Of a stretch of DNA of 64,000 nucleotides, positions 1-8,388 are shown in pieces. The position numbers and the translations under genes were made by a program. The notes under the pieces were generated by a model. It searched no databases. It was given only the letters and a program-made list of their open reading frames with translations, and was not told the DNA's origin. The stretch is from JAEZAA01 sp964514485. Lineage in GTDB: Bacteria; Pseudomonadota; Gammaproteobacteria; Pseudomonadales; Oleiphilaceae. The DNA lies in contig CAZEWG010000009.1 in assembly GCA_964514485.1 (NCBI GenBank), positions 23,519 to 87,518 of the forward strand, given 5' to 3'. How positions within the stretch are numbered: position 1 is the first letter of the stretch; every line of letters starts with the position of its first letter.

Positions 1-322
1 TCCACCCACTTCTTGAGAACACCATGATAATGCCCCCAATGAAGTCTACCGGTCGGTCTCATTGCGGAGATGACACGACTCGGCGCATCGAACGAACTCA
101 AACCCCACTCCTCAGATTCGGGCGCCCCCGACAGGACGTATAACCAAATAATGGCGGATTATAAACCTAAACCAGAGGATTGGCAGACCTAGTTCCGATC
201 TTCTCCAGCTTCACTGCCCCACCCTTCAAAGCAACTCGTCAGCTGGCGCCTGAAATAAAAAGGGCAGCCCAAAGCTGCCCTTTCTCACTTTCGCCATTCG
301 CATCAGCGAAGGTATACGGCGG
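1..322. other. Intergenic sequence at the window edge
   Basis: No coding region is supported here. Short open frames in this stretch are antisense shadows of sucD or lack a ribosome site and any recognisable motif. The only structured element is the sucD terminator near 256-285. The gene beyond the left edge is not visible. Confidence 0.6.
256..285 (-). terminator. Rho-independent terminator after sucD
   Basis: An 8-bp G+C-rich stem (AGGGCAGC at 261-268 with GCTGCCCT at 274-281) has a 5-nt loop and, read on the minus strand, is followed by a T-rich run. It lies about 40 bp after the sucD stop and closes the sdh-suc operon. Confidence 0.85.
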
Positions 323-1198
323 TTATTTCCAGCCGGTAACCTCTGCCAATGCCTTGCCGATATCAGCCAGTGAACGCACGGTTTTAACGCCTGCGTCTTC
401 CAGCGCTGCAAACTTCTCAGCTGCAGTGCCTTTACCACCGGAGATAATGGCGCCAGCATGGCCCATACGCTTACCAGGAGGTGCGGTGACACCGGCAATG
501 TAGGAGACCACCGGCTTGGTTACATTCTCCTTGATGTAAGCAGCAGCTTCTTCTTCCGCGGAGCCGCCGATTTCACCGATCATTACGATGGCTTCGGTCT
601 GCGGATCGTTCTGGAACATTTCCAGAATGTCGATGAAGCTGGAGCCCGGAATCGGGTCACCACCAATGCCCACACAGGTGGACTGGCCGTAGCCGGCGTC
701 AGTGGTCTGTTTGACCGCTTCGTAGGTCAACGTACCGGAACGGGAGACGATCCCCACTTTACCCGGCAGGTGGATATGACCTGGCTGGATACCGATCTTA
801 CACTCGCCTGGAGTGATCACACCGGGGCAGTTTGGCCCGATCAGACGCACGCCCAGCTCATCGCACTTCACTTTTACATCCAGCATATCCAGAGTCGGAA
901 TGCCTTCCGTGATGCAGACGATCAGCTTGATACCGGCAAACGCCGCTTCCAGGATGGAGTCCTTACAGAAGGGTGCAGGTACGTAGATGACAGAGGCATC
1001 AGCGCCCGTGGCTTCCACGGCTTCACGCACAGTGTTGAACACCGGCAGGCCCAAGTGAGTTTGACCACCTTTGCCTGGCGTGACCCCACCGACCATCTGA
1101 GTGCCATAGGCAATCGCCTGCTCGGAGTGAAAAGTACCCTGGCTACCAGTAAAGCCTTGGCAGATAACCTTGGTGTTTTTGTCGATCAGAATACTCAT
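323..1198 (-). CDS. sucD: Succinyl-CoA synthetase (ADP-forming), alpha subunit
   Basis: Makes succinate and a nucleoside triphosphate from succinyl-CoA in the cytoplasm, as the alpha partner of SucC in the TCA cycle. The 291-residue protein has the N-terminal CoA-binding Rossmann domain (GFTGSQGTFHSEQ near residue 15) and the C-terminal ligase domain. The phosphorylated active-site histidine lies in GHAGAIISGG, His247. Length and motifs match the family throughout. The ATG overlaps the sucC stop by four bases (ATGA), so the two subunits are translationally coupled. It is the last gene of the sdhCDAB-sucAB-lpd-sucCD series, followed by a terminator. Confidence 0.98.
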   Translation of the reverse strand: MSILIDKNTKVICQGFTGSQGTFHSEQAIAYGTQMVGGVTPGKGGQTHLGLPVFNTVREAVEATGADASVIYVPAPFCKDSILEAAFAGIKLIVCITEGIPTLDMLDVKVKCDELGVRLIGPNCPGVITPGECKIGIQPGHIHLPGKVGIVSRSGTLTYEAVKQTTDAGYGQSTCVGIGGDPIPGSSFIDILEMFQNDPQTEAIVMIGEIGGSAEEEAAAYIKENVTKPVVSYIAGVTAPPGKRMGHAGAIISGGKGTAAEKFAALEDAGVKTVRSLADIGKALAEVTGWK

Positions 1199-2364
1199 GC
1201 GTTGCCCTCCGCTGCCTTGACCACAGATACAGCGGCATCTGTCAGACTGGTTGCTGGGATGATGTTAAGACCACTGTCGGCGAGTTTTTTCGCACCCAGT
1301 TCGGCATTGTTACCTTCCAGACGCACGACCACGGGCACTTTAACGCCCACATCGGCAACGGCGGCAATGATACCGTCAGCAATCAGGTCACAACGGACGA
1401 TACCACCGAAGATGTTGACCAGAACGGCCTTCACATTGGTATCGGACAGAATGATTTTGAAGGCTTCGGTGACACGCTCTTTGGTTGCGCCGCCACCAAC
1501 GTCCAGGAAGTTCGCCGGCGCACCACCGTGCAGCTTGACGATATCCATGGTACCCATCGCCAGACCGGCGCCATTGACCATGCAGCCAATATTGCCATCC
1601 AGAGCCACGTAGTTGAGCTCCCACTCCGCGGCATGGGCTTCCCGGGGATCTTCCTGGGAAGGATCGTGCATTTCGCGCAGTTTGGGCTGACGATACAGGG
1701 CGTTGCCGTCGATATTGATCTTGGCATCCAGGCAGTGCAGGTTGCCTTCTTTGGTGATCACCAGGGGGTTGATCTCCAACAGGGCCAGATCGTAGTCCTG
1801 GAACAGCTTGGCCAGACCCAGGAAGATCTTGGTGAACTGCTTGATCTGGTCACCTTCCAGACCCAGTTGGAATGCCAGATCGCGCGCCTGGAACGGCTGC
1901 GCGCCAACCAGCGGATCGATGGTGGCTTTCAGAATCTTCTCGGGAGTTTCCTCGGCAACCTTTTCAATTTCCACACCGCCTTCGGTAGAGGCCATGAAGA
2001 CCACGCGGCGAGTGGCACGATCGACCACGGCACCCAGATAGAGTTCCTTGTCGATATCGGTGCAGGACTCCACCAGGATTTTGCTGACCGGCTGACCTTT
2101 CTCGTCAGTCTGGTAAGTGACCAGGTTCTTGCCCAGCCACTGCTCAGCGAAGGCCTTGATCTCTTCCTTGGTGGAAACCAGTTTCACGCCACCAGCCTTA
2201 CCACGGCCGCCGGCATGTACCTGTGCTTTCACAACCCATTGATTTCCGCCAATTTTGTCGGCGGCTTCGGCAGCTTCCTCGGGGGTAGAGCACGCAAAGC
2301 CTTTTGATACAGGCAGGCCATACTCCGCGAACAACTGCTTGCCTTGATATTCATGCAAGTTCAT
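1195..2364 (-). CDS. sucC: Succinyl-CoA synthetase (ADP-forming), beta subunit
   Basis: Beta subunit of succinyl-CoA synthetase, carrying the ATP-grasp nucleotide site. It is 389 residues, the normal family length, and begins MNLHEYQGKQLF, the conserved start. A glycine-rich nucleotide loop (AGGRGKAGG) lies at about residues 51-59, and the C-terminal ligase-CoA domain contains NIFGGI. The stop overlaps the sucD start. A weak GGAAA ribosome site precedes the ATG. About 100 bp separate it from lpd, and that spacer holds three consecutive hairpins on the mRNA, so SucCD output may be set separately from the upstream operon genes. Confidence 0.98.
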   Translation of the reverse strand: MNLHEYQGKQLFAEYGLPVSKGFACSTPEEAAEAADKIGGNQWVVKAQVHAGGRGKAGGVKLVSTKEEIKAFAEQWLGKNLVTYQTDEKGQPVSKILVESCTDIDKELYLGAVVDRATRRVVFMASTEGGVEIEKVAEETPEKILKATIDPLVGAQPFQARDLAFQLGLEGDQIKQFTKIFLGLAKLFQDYDLALLEINPLVITKEGNLHCLDAKINIDGNALYRQPKLREMHDPSQEDPREAHAAEWELNYVALDGNIGCMVNGAGLAMGTMDIVKLHGGAPANFLDVGGGATKERVTEAFKIILSDTNVKAVLVNIFGGIVRCDLIADGIIAAVADVGVKVPVVVRLEGNNAELGAKKLADSGLNIIPATSLTDAAVSVVKAAEGNA

Positions 2365-2384
2365 AAGTCAGTTTCCGTTGCATT

Positions 2385-2446
2385 GTGAGCTCACCGATAC
2401 CCAGCTTGTTCCAGGGTATCGCTCTGAGGGAGGGGATCACCCTCCC
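2385..2446 (-). promoter_or_regulatory. Structured leader upstream of sucC (candidate sucC RNA element)
   Basis: Between the lpd stop and the sucC start the minus-strand RNA can form three consecutive elements. These are GGGAGG/CCTCCC (2441-2446 with 2428-2433), an 8-bp stem CGATACCC/GGGTATCG (2414-2421 with 2395-2402, 11-nt loop), and the adjoining 10-nt palindrome GTGAGCTCAC (2385-2394). None is followed by a U-run, so they do not look like a simple terminator. A conserved 'sucC RNA' motif in front of sucC has been described in Pseudomonas. Identity with that motif is my inference from position and was not tested. Confidence 0.45.
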
Positions 2447-2465
2447 GAAGGTCATTTCGGATCAG

Positions 2466-3899
2466 CTATTTCTTGCGTCGCTGAACCGCATGCACAGCAT
2501 TGCCATCCACTGCCAGAGCTGCCTCATGGACAACCTCGGACAACGTCGGATGGGCAAATACAGTCAGTGCCAAATCTTCAGCGCTCGCCGCAAATTCCAT
2601 GGCAATGACCGCCTGAGCGATCAACTCAGAGGCCTGGGGACCAATGATATGGACACCCAAGATGCGATCCGTTTCTTTGTGAGCGATGATTTTGACCATT
2701 CCCGCCGCGGCATTGGCAGCCATTGCCCGACCATTCACCGCGAACGAGAACGTACCGATTTTGATTTCTTCGCCTTCAGCCTTGAGCTGCTCCTCGGTCT
2801 TGCCAACCCAGGCAATTTCCGGGTTGGTATAGATCACACCCGGAATGCAGTCATAATTCACCTGGGCTTTGCCACCGTGAATCCGCTCAGCCACCATCAT
2901 GCCCTCTTCCGAGGCCTTATGGGCGAGCATCGGGCCACGAACCACGTCACCGATGGCATAAACACCGGGAACATCGGTCTCGCACTGATCATTGACGAAG
3001 ATAAAGCCACGCTCATCCAGATTGACCCCGCTATCGGATGCCAGCAGGTTCTCCGTATAGGGCTTGCGTCCCACGGCAACAATCAGCTTGTCGACCTTCA
3101 GCTCCTGCTCACCCTTGGAGTCGATGAACTGCACTTTGGTCTGACCACGCTTGGTCTCAGTACCGGTCACCCGGGCCTTCAGACGAATGTCCAGGCCCTG
3201 GTTCTTGAAGTGCTTGAGCGCTTCTTTGGCAATCTGCTGATCCAGCCCGGCCAGGAAGTTTTCCTGGGCTTCAAGGATCGTCACCTCAGCACCCAGACGT
3301 GCCCAAACGCTGCCGAGTTCCAGGCCGATCACGCCAGCACCGATAACCCCCAAACGCTTGGGAACCTCGGTGAACTCCAACGCGCCGCTGGAATCCACCA
3401 CATCCTCGGAAAGAGGCGCGGGCGGAATTTCAACAGGCACGGAACCCGTTGCAATAATCACGTTCTCGGCATCGTACACCGTGGTATTGCCCGCGGCGTC
3501 GGTCACCTCAACCTGCTTGTTAGCCAGCAGTCGACCGGTGCCATGGATGGAGTCAACACCATTGGCTTTGAACAGCTGTGCGATACCGCCGGTCAGCTGC
3601 TTAACGATCTTGTCTTTGCGAGCCAACATGGCGCTCACGTCCATGCTGACCTCGCCCACCTTGATACCGTGGGTTTCAAAGTCACGCTTGGCTTCGTCGT
3701 ACTTGTGGGACGACTCCAGCAGGGCCTTGGACGGAATACAACCCACGTTCAGGCAGGTGCCGCCGAGAACCTGTTTGCTGGCCTCGTTCGACCACTTTTC
3801 GATACAGGCGGTTTTCAGGCCCAGTTGTGCGGCCCGAATCGCAGCCACATAACCACCGGGGCCTGCACCGATTACAATAACATCATATTTATCAGCCAT
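2466..3899 (-). CDS. lpdG: Dihydrolipoyl dehydrogenase (E3 of the 2-oxoglutarate dehydrogenase complex)
   Basis: FAD-dependent disulfide oxidoreductase that reoxidises the lipoyl groups of SucB with NAD+. From the ATG at 3899 it is 477 residues. It has an N-terminal FAD site (GAGPGG, residues 11-16), the redox disulfide Cys49/Cys54 in GGTCLNVGCIPSK, a central NAD-binding GAGVIGLELG motif and the C-terminal HPTLSE active-site His/Glu pair. A TTG four codons upstream is in frame, but the ATG fits MADKYDVIVIG family starts. Its place between sucB and sucC is the Pseudomonas arrangement and marks it as the 2-oxoglutarate dehydrogenase/glycine-cleavage type E3 (lpdG). Calling it plain lpdA would also be acceptable. 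Confidence 0.95.
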   Translation of the reverse strand: MADKYDVIVIGAGPGGYVAAIRAAQLGLKTACIEKWSNEASKQVLGGTCLNVGCIPSKALLESSHKYDEAKRDFETHGIKVGEVSMDVSAMLARKDKIVKQLTGGIAQLFKANGVDSIHGTGRLLANKQVEVTDAAGNTTVYDAENVIIATGSVPVEIPPAPLSEDVVDSSGALEFTEVPKRLGVIGAGVIGLELGSVWARLGAEVTILEAQENFLAGLDQQIAKEALKHFKNQGLDIRLKARVTGTETKRGQTKVQFIDSKGEQELKVDKLIVAVGRKPYTENLLASDSGVNLDERGFIFVNDQCETDVPGVYAIGDVVRGPMLAHKASEEGMMVAERIHGGKAQVNYDCIPGVIYTNPEIAWVGKTEEQLKAEGEEIKIGTFSFAVNGRAMAANAAAGMVKIIAHKETDRILGVHIIGPQASELIAQAVIAMEFAASAEDLALTVFAHPTLSEVVHEAALAVDGNAVHAVQRRKK

Positions 3900-3934
3900 T
3901 TTTCTATCCAACTATTGTCTTTGCAGGCATCCGA

Positions 3935-5167
3935 TCAAACTTCCAGCAGGATGCGGGCAGGATCTTCGATCAACTCTTTAATAGTGACCAGGAACTGCAC
4001 CGCTTCCTTGCCGTCGATCATCCGGTGGTCATAGGACAGTGCCAGATACATCATCGGCAGAATCACCACCTGGCCGTCCACTGCCATCGGGCGTTCCTGA
4101 ATTTTATGCATACCCAGGATCGCGGTTTGCGGCGGGTTCAGAATCGGCGTTGACATCAGCGAACCAAACACCCCCCCGTTGGAGATGGTAAAAGTACCGC
4201 CGGTCATGTCATCAATACCGAGCTTGCCATCGCGAGCCTTTTGGCCGTACTCCCGAATTGCGCCTTCGATGTCTGCCAGGCCCATGGAGTCGGCATTACG
4301 GAGCACCGGCACCACCAGACCACGGTCGCTGGATACCGCCACACCAACATCAAAGTAGCCGTGATAGACCATGTCATTGCCATCAATCGAGGCATTGACC
4401 GCCGGGAAGCGCTTCAGGGCTTCCACTGCGGCTTTGACAAAGAACGACATGAATCCAAGACGCGTGCCGTTATGGCGCTTCTCGAAAACGTCCTTGTATT
4501 TGGCCCGCAGGTCCATGAGCGGCTTCATGTTGACCTCGTTGAAGGTGGTCAACATGGCAGCGTTCTGCTGAGCCTCAACCAGGCGGCGAGCAATACTTGC
4601 CCGCAGACGGGTCATGGGAACGCGCTTCTCCGGACGCTCGCCGCTTTGCAGCTGCAGAGCCGGCATCTTGGGCGCTTCACTGGCAGCCGCGGGCGCTGCT
4701 GGTGCGGGCTTGGCAGCCGCTCCACCACTGAGGTGGGCCAGTACATCTTCCTTGGTAATCCGACCACCCTTGCCACTGGCCTGAATTTGGGCCACATCCA
4801 GATTGTTCTCTTCCGCCAGCTTGCGGGCTGAAGGGCTGAGTACCAAATCCTGTGCTGCCGCGGATTGAGCCGGCGCGGCCTGTTCAGCGGCCTTGGGCGC
4901 CTCGGCGGCGGGCGCTTCGGATGCCACTGCACCTTCTTTGAAGAAGGCGATGACTTCTTCACTCAGGACGGTTTCGCCCTCTTCTTTTAAAACTTTTTCG
5001 ATAACGCCATCGTTGGGAGCGACAACTTCCAATACGACCTTATCGGTTTCGATGTCGACGATTAGTTCATCACGCTTGACCGGCTCGCCAGGTTTTTTGT
5101 GCCAAGTGGCAATCACACCGTCAGCGACGGATTCGGGGAACGTTGGAGCTTTAATTTCTTTAGCCAT
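3935..5167 (-). CDS. sucB: Dihydrolipoamide succinyltransferase (E2 of 2-oxoglutarate dehydrogenase)
   Basis: Core acyltransferase of the 2-oxoglutarate dehydrogenase complex, transferring succinyl from lipoyl-lysine to CoA. The 410-residue protein has one N-terminal lipoyl domain with the lipoylated Lys43 in ETDKVVLEV. An Ala/Pro-rich linker follows, then the E1/E3-binding domain (SPSARKLAEE, about residues 107-140) with a second flexible linker. The C-terminal catalytic domain carries the HxxxDG motif at His381-Asp385. One lipoyl domain is usual for SucB. An AAGGA ribosome site lies just before the ATG. It follows sucA by 26 bp and precedes lpdG. Confidence 0.98.
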   Translation of the reverse strand: MAKEIKAPTFPESVADGVIATWHKKPGEPVKRDELIVDIETDKVVLEVVAPNDGVIEKVLKEEGETVLSEEVIAFFKEGAVASEAPAAEAPKAAEQAAPAQSAAAQDLVLSPSARKLAEENNLDVAQIQASGKGGRITKEDVLAHLSGGAAAKPAPAAPAAASEAPKMPALQLQSGERPEKRVPMTRLRASIARRLVEAQQNAAMLTTFNEVNMKPLMDLRAKYKDVFEKRHNGTRLGFMSFFVKAAVEALKRFPAVNASIDGNDMVYHGYFDVGVAVSSDRGLVVPVLRNADSMGLADIEGAIREYGQKARDGKLGIDDMTGGTFTISNGGVFGSLMSTPILNPPQTAILGMHKIQERPMAVDGQVVILPMMYLALSYDHRMIDGKEAVQFLVTIKELIEDPARILLEV

Positions 5168-5193
5168 CTCTTTTCCTTAACACCTACGCCTCA

Positions 5194-8040
5194 TCAAACT
5201 TCAAAGGCATCGTTGACCAGTTTATTTTGCTCTTCGGCATGGACTGAAGCGTAGCCAGCCGCCGGCGCAGCAGATGCCGGACGACCCGCGTATTTCAGAT
5301 ACAGCTTCGGATGGGTCTTGTGCATCACGTTTCGCATGTGGTGCTGACTGCAATACCAAGCGCCCTGGTTCATCGGCTCTTCCTGACACCAAACGATATC
5401 AGTGAGCTTCTTGAACTGTGCCATCACCTCTTCCAGATCATCTTCCGGGAAGGGATACAGCTGCTCGATCCGGATAATTGCCGTGTCTTCACGGCCTTCC
5501 GCCCGACGCTTATCCAGCAGGTCGTAATAGACCTTGCCGCTACACATGATGAGACGTGTAACCTTTTTCGGATCGATGGAGGCATCGATTTCTCCGATAA
5601 CGGTCTGGAAGGCACCATTACACAGTTCGTCCAGTGTCGAAATCGCCTCTTTGTGACGCAACAGGCTCTTGGGCGTCATCGCCACCAGCGGCTTGCGCAG
5701 CGGCCGTTTAACCTGGCGCCGCAACATATGGAAGACCTGCGCGGGCGTGGTCGGCACGCACACCTGGATATTCTGCTCAGCACACAGCTGCAGGAAACGC
5801 TCTAACCGCGCCGAGGAGTGCTCCGGCCCCTGCCCTTCGTAACCATGGGGCAACAGCATGGTCAAACCACACAGGCGTCCCCATTTGTGCTCACCGCTGG
5901 TAATGAACTGGTCAATGACCACCTGGGCACCGTTCGCGAAGTCACCAAACTGTGCTTCCCAGATCACCAGCGCGCTGGGCGTGGTCGTGGCATAGCCATA
6001 CTCAAAGGCGAGTACTGCTTCCTCTGACAACAACGAGTCGTAGATTTCAAAAGAGGGCTGACCTTCCGCCAGATGTTGCAACGGCACATAGGGCAAACCA
6101 TCTTTCTGGTTATGGACCACCGCATGACGATGGGAAAAAGTACCACGGCCAACGTCCTGGCCCGTCAAGCGGATCTCATGACCTTCATTCAACAGGGTGG
6201 CATAGGCCATGACCTCGCCATAGCCCCAGTTGATCGGCATCGCTCCCATCGTCATTTTCATGCGATCCTCCAGGATCTTCGAAACCTGACGTTGTACAAC
6301 AAAGCCATCGGGAAGGTTGTCCAGCTTTTTCCCAAGTTTTTGCAAGGTCTTGACGTTAACCCCCGTCTTGCAACGGGCCGTCCAGGTATGTCCAAGGTAA
6401 GGGGTCCAGTCCACAAAGAGCTCTTTATTGGGCTCTTTGACCAGACTCTTAACCACGTGCCGCCCCTGCTCCAACGCGTCGCGATAGTCTGTTGCCATTT
6501 GCTCGGCACTATCACCGTCAATCACGCCTTCTGCAATTAGACGTTCGGCGTAGAGGTTGCGCGTGGTCGCTCTTTCCTTGATAACCTGATACATCAGTGG
6601 CTGGGTCGCGGACGGCTCGTCCGCTTCGTTATGTCCACGACGACGGTAACAGACCAAGTCAATCACAACGTCTTTGTTGAACTCATAACGATAATCAAGA
6701 GCCACCTGGGTCACAAACAACACGGCTTCCGGGTCGTCGGCGTTGACATGAAAAATCGGCGCCTGAACCATTTTGGCGATATCCGTGCAGTACTCCGTTG
6801 AACGGGCGTCTTCCCGACGGCTAGTGGTAAAGCCAACCTGGTTGTTGATCACGATGTGAACCGTGCCACCGGTGCGGAAACCACGAGTCTGGGACATCTG
6901 GAAGGTTTCCATGACGACGCCCTGTCCGGCGAACGCGGCGTCACCGTGCATCACAATCGGCAATACCTGATCGCCCTTGTCATCACCGCGACGGTGCTGA
7001 CGGGCCCGCACCGAGCCTTCCACCACCGGGCTCACAATCTCCAGGTGGGACGGGTTGAAGGCGAGCGCCAGGTGAACCTCTCCACCCGGGGTCATCACGT
7101 TAGATGAGAATCCCTGGTGATACTTCACGTCACCCGAACCCATATCGATGAGTTTCTTACCTTCAAACTCGTCAAACAGATCTTTCGGGTTCTTGCCGAG
7201 GGTATTCACCAGAACGTTGAGACGTCCGCGGTGGGCCATGCCGATCACAATCTCTTTGGTGCCATAGCTGCCAGCACGCTGGATCAGCTCATCCACCAGC
7301 GGAATCAGGCTCTCGCCCCCTTCCAGGCCAAAGCGCTTGGTACCGGGGTAGCGGGACCCGAGGTATTTCTCCAGGCCCTCTGCCGCGGTCAAACGCTCCA
7401 GCAGATGCTTGCGACGGGCAGGCTCATAATTGGGATGGGCGCGCACGGACTCCAAACGCTGTTGCATCCAGCGCTTTTCTTCCGTGTTCACGATATGCAT
7501 GTATTCCGCACCCACGGTCCCGCAGTAGGTTTCTTCCAGACCCTTGATGATGTCACCCAGAGTCATGGTGTCGGCGCCGCCAAAACACAGGGAGCCGGTA
7601 TGGAATTCGGTATCCAGATCTGCCGCCGTCAAACCATGAAAGCTCAAGTCCAGATCAGGTACTTGTTCCCGGACCATCAATCCCAGCGGATCAAGCTTGG
7701 CGTGCTGGTGGCCACGGAAACGATAGGCATTAATCAACTGCAGAACTTTAATCTGCTTACGCTCGTGCTCGCTGCTGACCGCGGAGGGTTTGGCCGCTAC
7801 CGGAGCGAAGGAAGGACGTTGACGGGCTAGATTAAGAAATTGTTGCTGGATAACGGAATGCGGAACATCTTGGCCGGAAACACCTTCAACGCGAGGAAGC
7901 TTGTCGAAATACTCCCGCCACTGCTCAGGAATCGCGTTGGGCTCAATCAAATACCTCTCGTAGAGATCTTCGACGTAAGCCAGGTTCCCACCCGATAGAT
8001 GGGAGGTCTGCCACAACTGCTCCATTATGCTTTTGTGCAT
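5194..8040 (-). CDS. sucA: 2-oxoglutarate dehydrogenase E1 component
   Basis: Thiamine-diphosphate enzyme that decarboxylates 2-oxoglutarate and passes succinyl to SucB. The 948-residue length fits the family. The N-terminal peptide that anchors E1 to the complex (MEQLWQTSHLSGGN) is present, as are GMAHRGRLNVLVNTLGK near the thiamine site and HGDAAFAGQG of the thiamine/metal-binding fold. The C-terminal transketolase-like domain ends in a region containing the QEEPMNQGAW motif. The ATG at 8040 is preceded by AAGGCGAG at good spacing. It is separated from sdhB by about 350 bp that hold a structured leader, so transcription may restart here rather than depend only on the sdh promoter. Confidence 0.98.
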   Translation of the reverse strand: MHKSIMEQLWQTSHLSGGNLAYVEDLYERYLIEPNAIPEQWREYFDKLPRVEGVSGQDVPHSVIQQQFLNLARQRPSFAPVAAKPSAVSSEHERKQIKVLQLINAYRFRGHQHAKLDPLGLMVREQVPDLDLSFHGLTAADLDTEFHTGSLCFGGADTMTLGDIIKGLEETYCGTVGAEYMHIVNTEEKRWMQQRLESVRAHPNYEPARRKHLLERLTAAEGLEKYLGSRYPGTKRFGLEGGESLIPLVDELIQRAGSYGTKEIVIGMAHRGRLNVLVNTLGKNPKDLFDEFEGKKLIDMGSGDVKYHQGFSSNVMTPGGEVHLALAFNPSHLEIVSPVVEGSVRARQHRRGDDKGDQVLPIVMHGDAAFAGQGVVMETFQMSQTRGFRTGGTVHIVINNQVGFTTSRREDARSTEYCTDIAKMVQAPIFHVNADDPEAVLFVTQVALDYRYEFNKDVVIDLVCYRRRGHNEADEPSATQPLMYQVIKERATTRNLYAERLIAEGVIDGDSAEQMATDYRDALEQGRHVVKSLVKEPNKELFVDWTPYLGHTWTARCKTGVNVKTLQKLGKKLDNLPDGFVVQRQVSKILEDRMKMTMGAMPINWGYGEVMAYATLLNEGHEIRLTGQDVGRGTFSHRHAVVHNQKDGLPYVPLQHLAEGQPSFEIYDSLLSEEAVLAFEYGYATTTPSALVIWEAQFGDFANGAQVVIDQFITSGEHKWGRLCGLTMLLPHGYEGQGPEHSSARLERFLQLCAEQNIQVCVPTTPAQVFHMLRRQVKRPLRKPLVAMTPKSLLRHKEAISTLDELCNGAFQTVIGEIDASIDPKKVTRLIMCSGKVYYDLLDKRRAEGREDTAIIRIEQLYPFPEDDLEEVMAQFKKLTDIVWCQEEPMNQGAWYCSQHHMRNVMHKTHPKLYLKYAGRPASAAPAAGYASVHAEEQNKLVNDAFEV

Positions 8041-8203
8041 ATAGCTCGCCTTTCATAGACGGGGAGATACCTTGTGCGACCTTGTAGTTTCTGTTCCCTC
8101 AAGCAAGTTCCTTGATTGACGACTGCAGGCCCCACAGATAACGCGGATGTTTTCCGTCATCCCCGGTGGTTACAAGCAAAGAAACGGGAGTTGCTTTATG
8201 AGC

Positions 8204-8258
8204 TCACCCCGCCCATCCGAAAAAATGGGCGCTTAGACCTGGTTCCGGGTGAGGAACC
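8204..8258 (-). promoter_or_regulatory. Putative pseudoknotted RNA element in the sucA leader
   Basis: Read as minus-strand RNA, a hairpin GGTTCC-loop-GGAACC (8253-8258 with 8241-8246) has the 6-nt loop TCACCC (8247-8252). A second hairpin CGCCCAT/ATGGGCG (8225-8231 with 8210-8216) follows. Immediately after it comes GGGTGA (8204-8209), the exact complement of the first loop. The pseudoknot helix would abut the second hairpin and could stack on it. The element ends about 164 nt before the sucA ATG. A sucA-II leader motif is known in Pseudomonas. Equivalence to it is inference and untested. Confidence 0.5.
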
Positions 8259-8309
8259 TAGGCCCAGCGCGCCCACGGATTTCCTAAGTACCGTACGAAT
8301 AGTCTGTAC

Positions 8310-8315
8310 AGTATA
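8310..8315 (-). promoter_or_regulatory. Possible -10 element of a sucA promoter
   Basis: The minus strand reads TATACT here, about 50 bases before the structured leader, in an otherwise A+T-rich stretch. No good -35 hexamer stands 16-18 bases upstream, so the call is weak and an activator would be needed. The remaining intergenic sequence between 8041 and 8388 holds only the leader element and the sdhB 3' stem-loop, with no gene. Confidence 0.25.
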
Positions 8316-8334
8316 GTCAGTCGTTTACAAGCCA

Positions 8335-8372
8335 TCGAACAAACTATCGCGATAGTCTGAAAGTTTGTTCGA
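8335..8372 (-). repeat. Inverted repeat with nested palindrome after sdhB
   Basis: An exact 11-bp inverted repeat (TCGAACAAACT at 8335-8345 and AGTTTGTTCGA at 8362-8372) brackets 16 bases. The left arm overlaps a second perfect 14-bp palindrome, ACTATCGCGATAGT (8343-8356), so the two pairings exclude each other. It starts 17 bp after the sdhB stop and lacks a U-run. It may be an mRNA 3'-end stabiliser, a partial terminator or an operator. Confidence 0.6.
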
Positions 8373-8388
8373 CTAGGGTTGCATCACG

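Noticed and set aside
458..1612. 384-codon plus-strand frame over sucD and sucC
   Set aside because: Spans the overlap of two real genes on the other strand; no recognisable domains.
2385..4034. 549-codon open frame on the plus strand opposite lpdG
   Set aside because: Antisense shadow of a high-GC gene: lpdG has complete motifs on the other strand, and this frame has no family features.
8116..8316. 66-codon plus-strand frame in the sucA leader
   Set aside because: The same bases form a structured leader on the other strand; no coding evidence.
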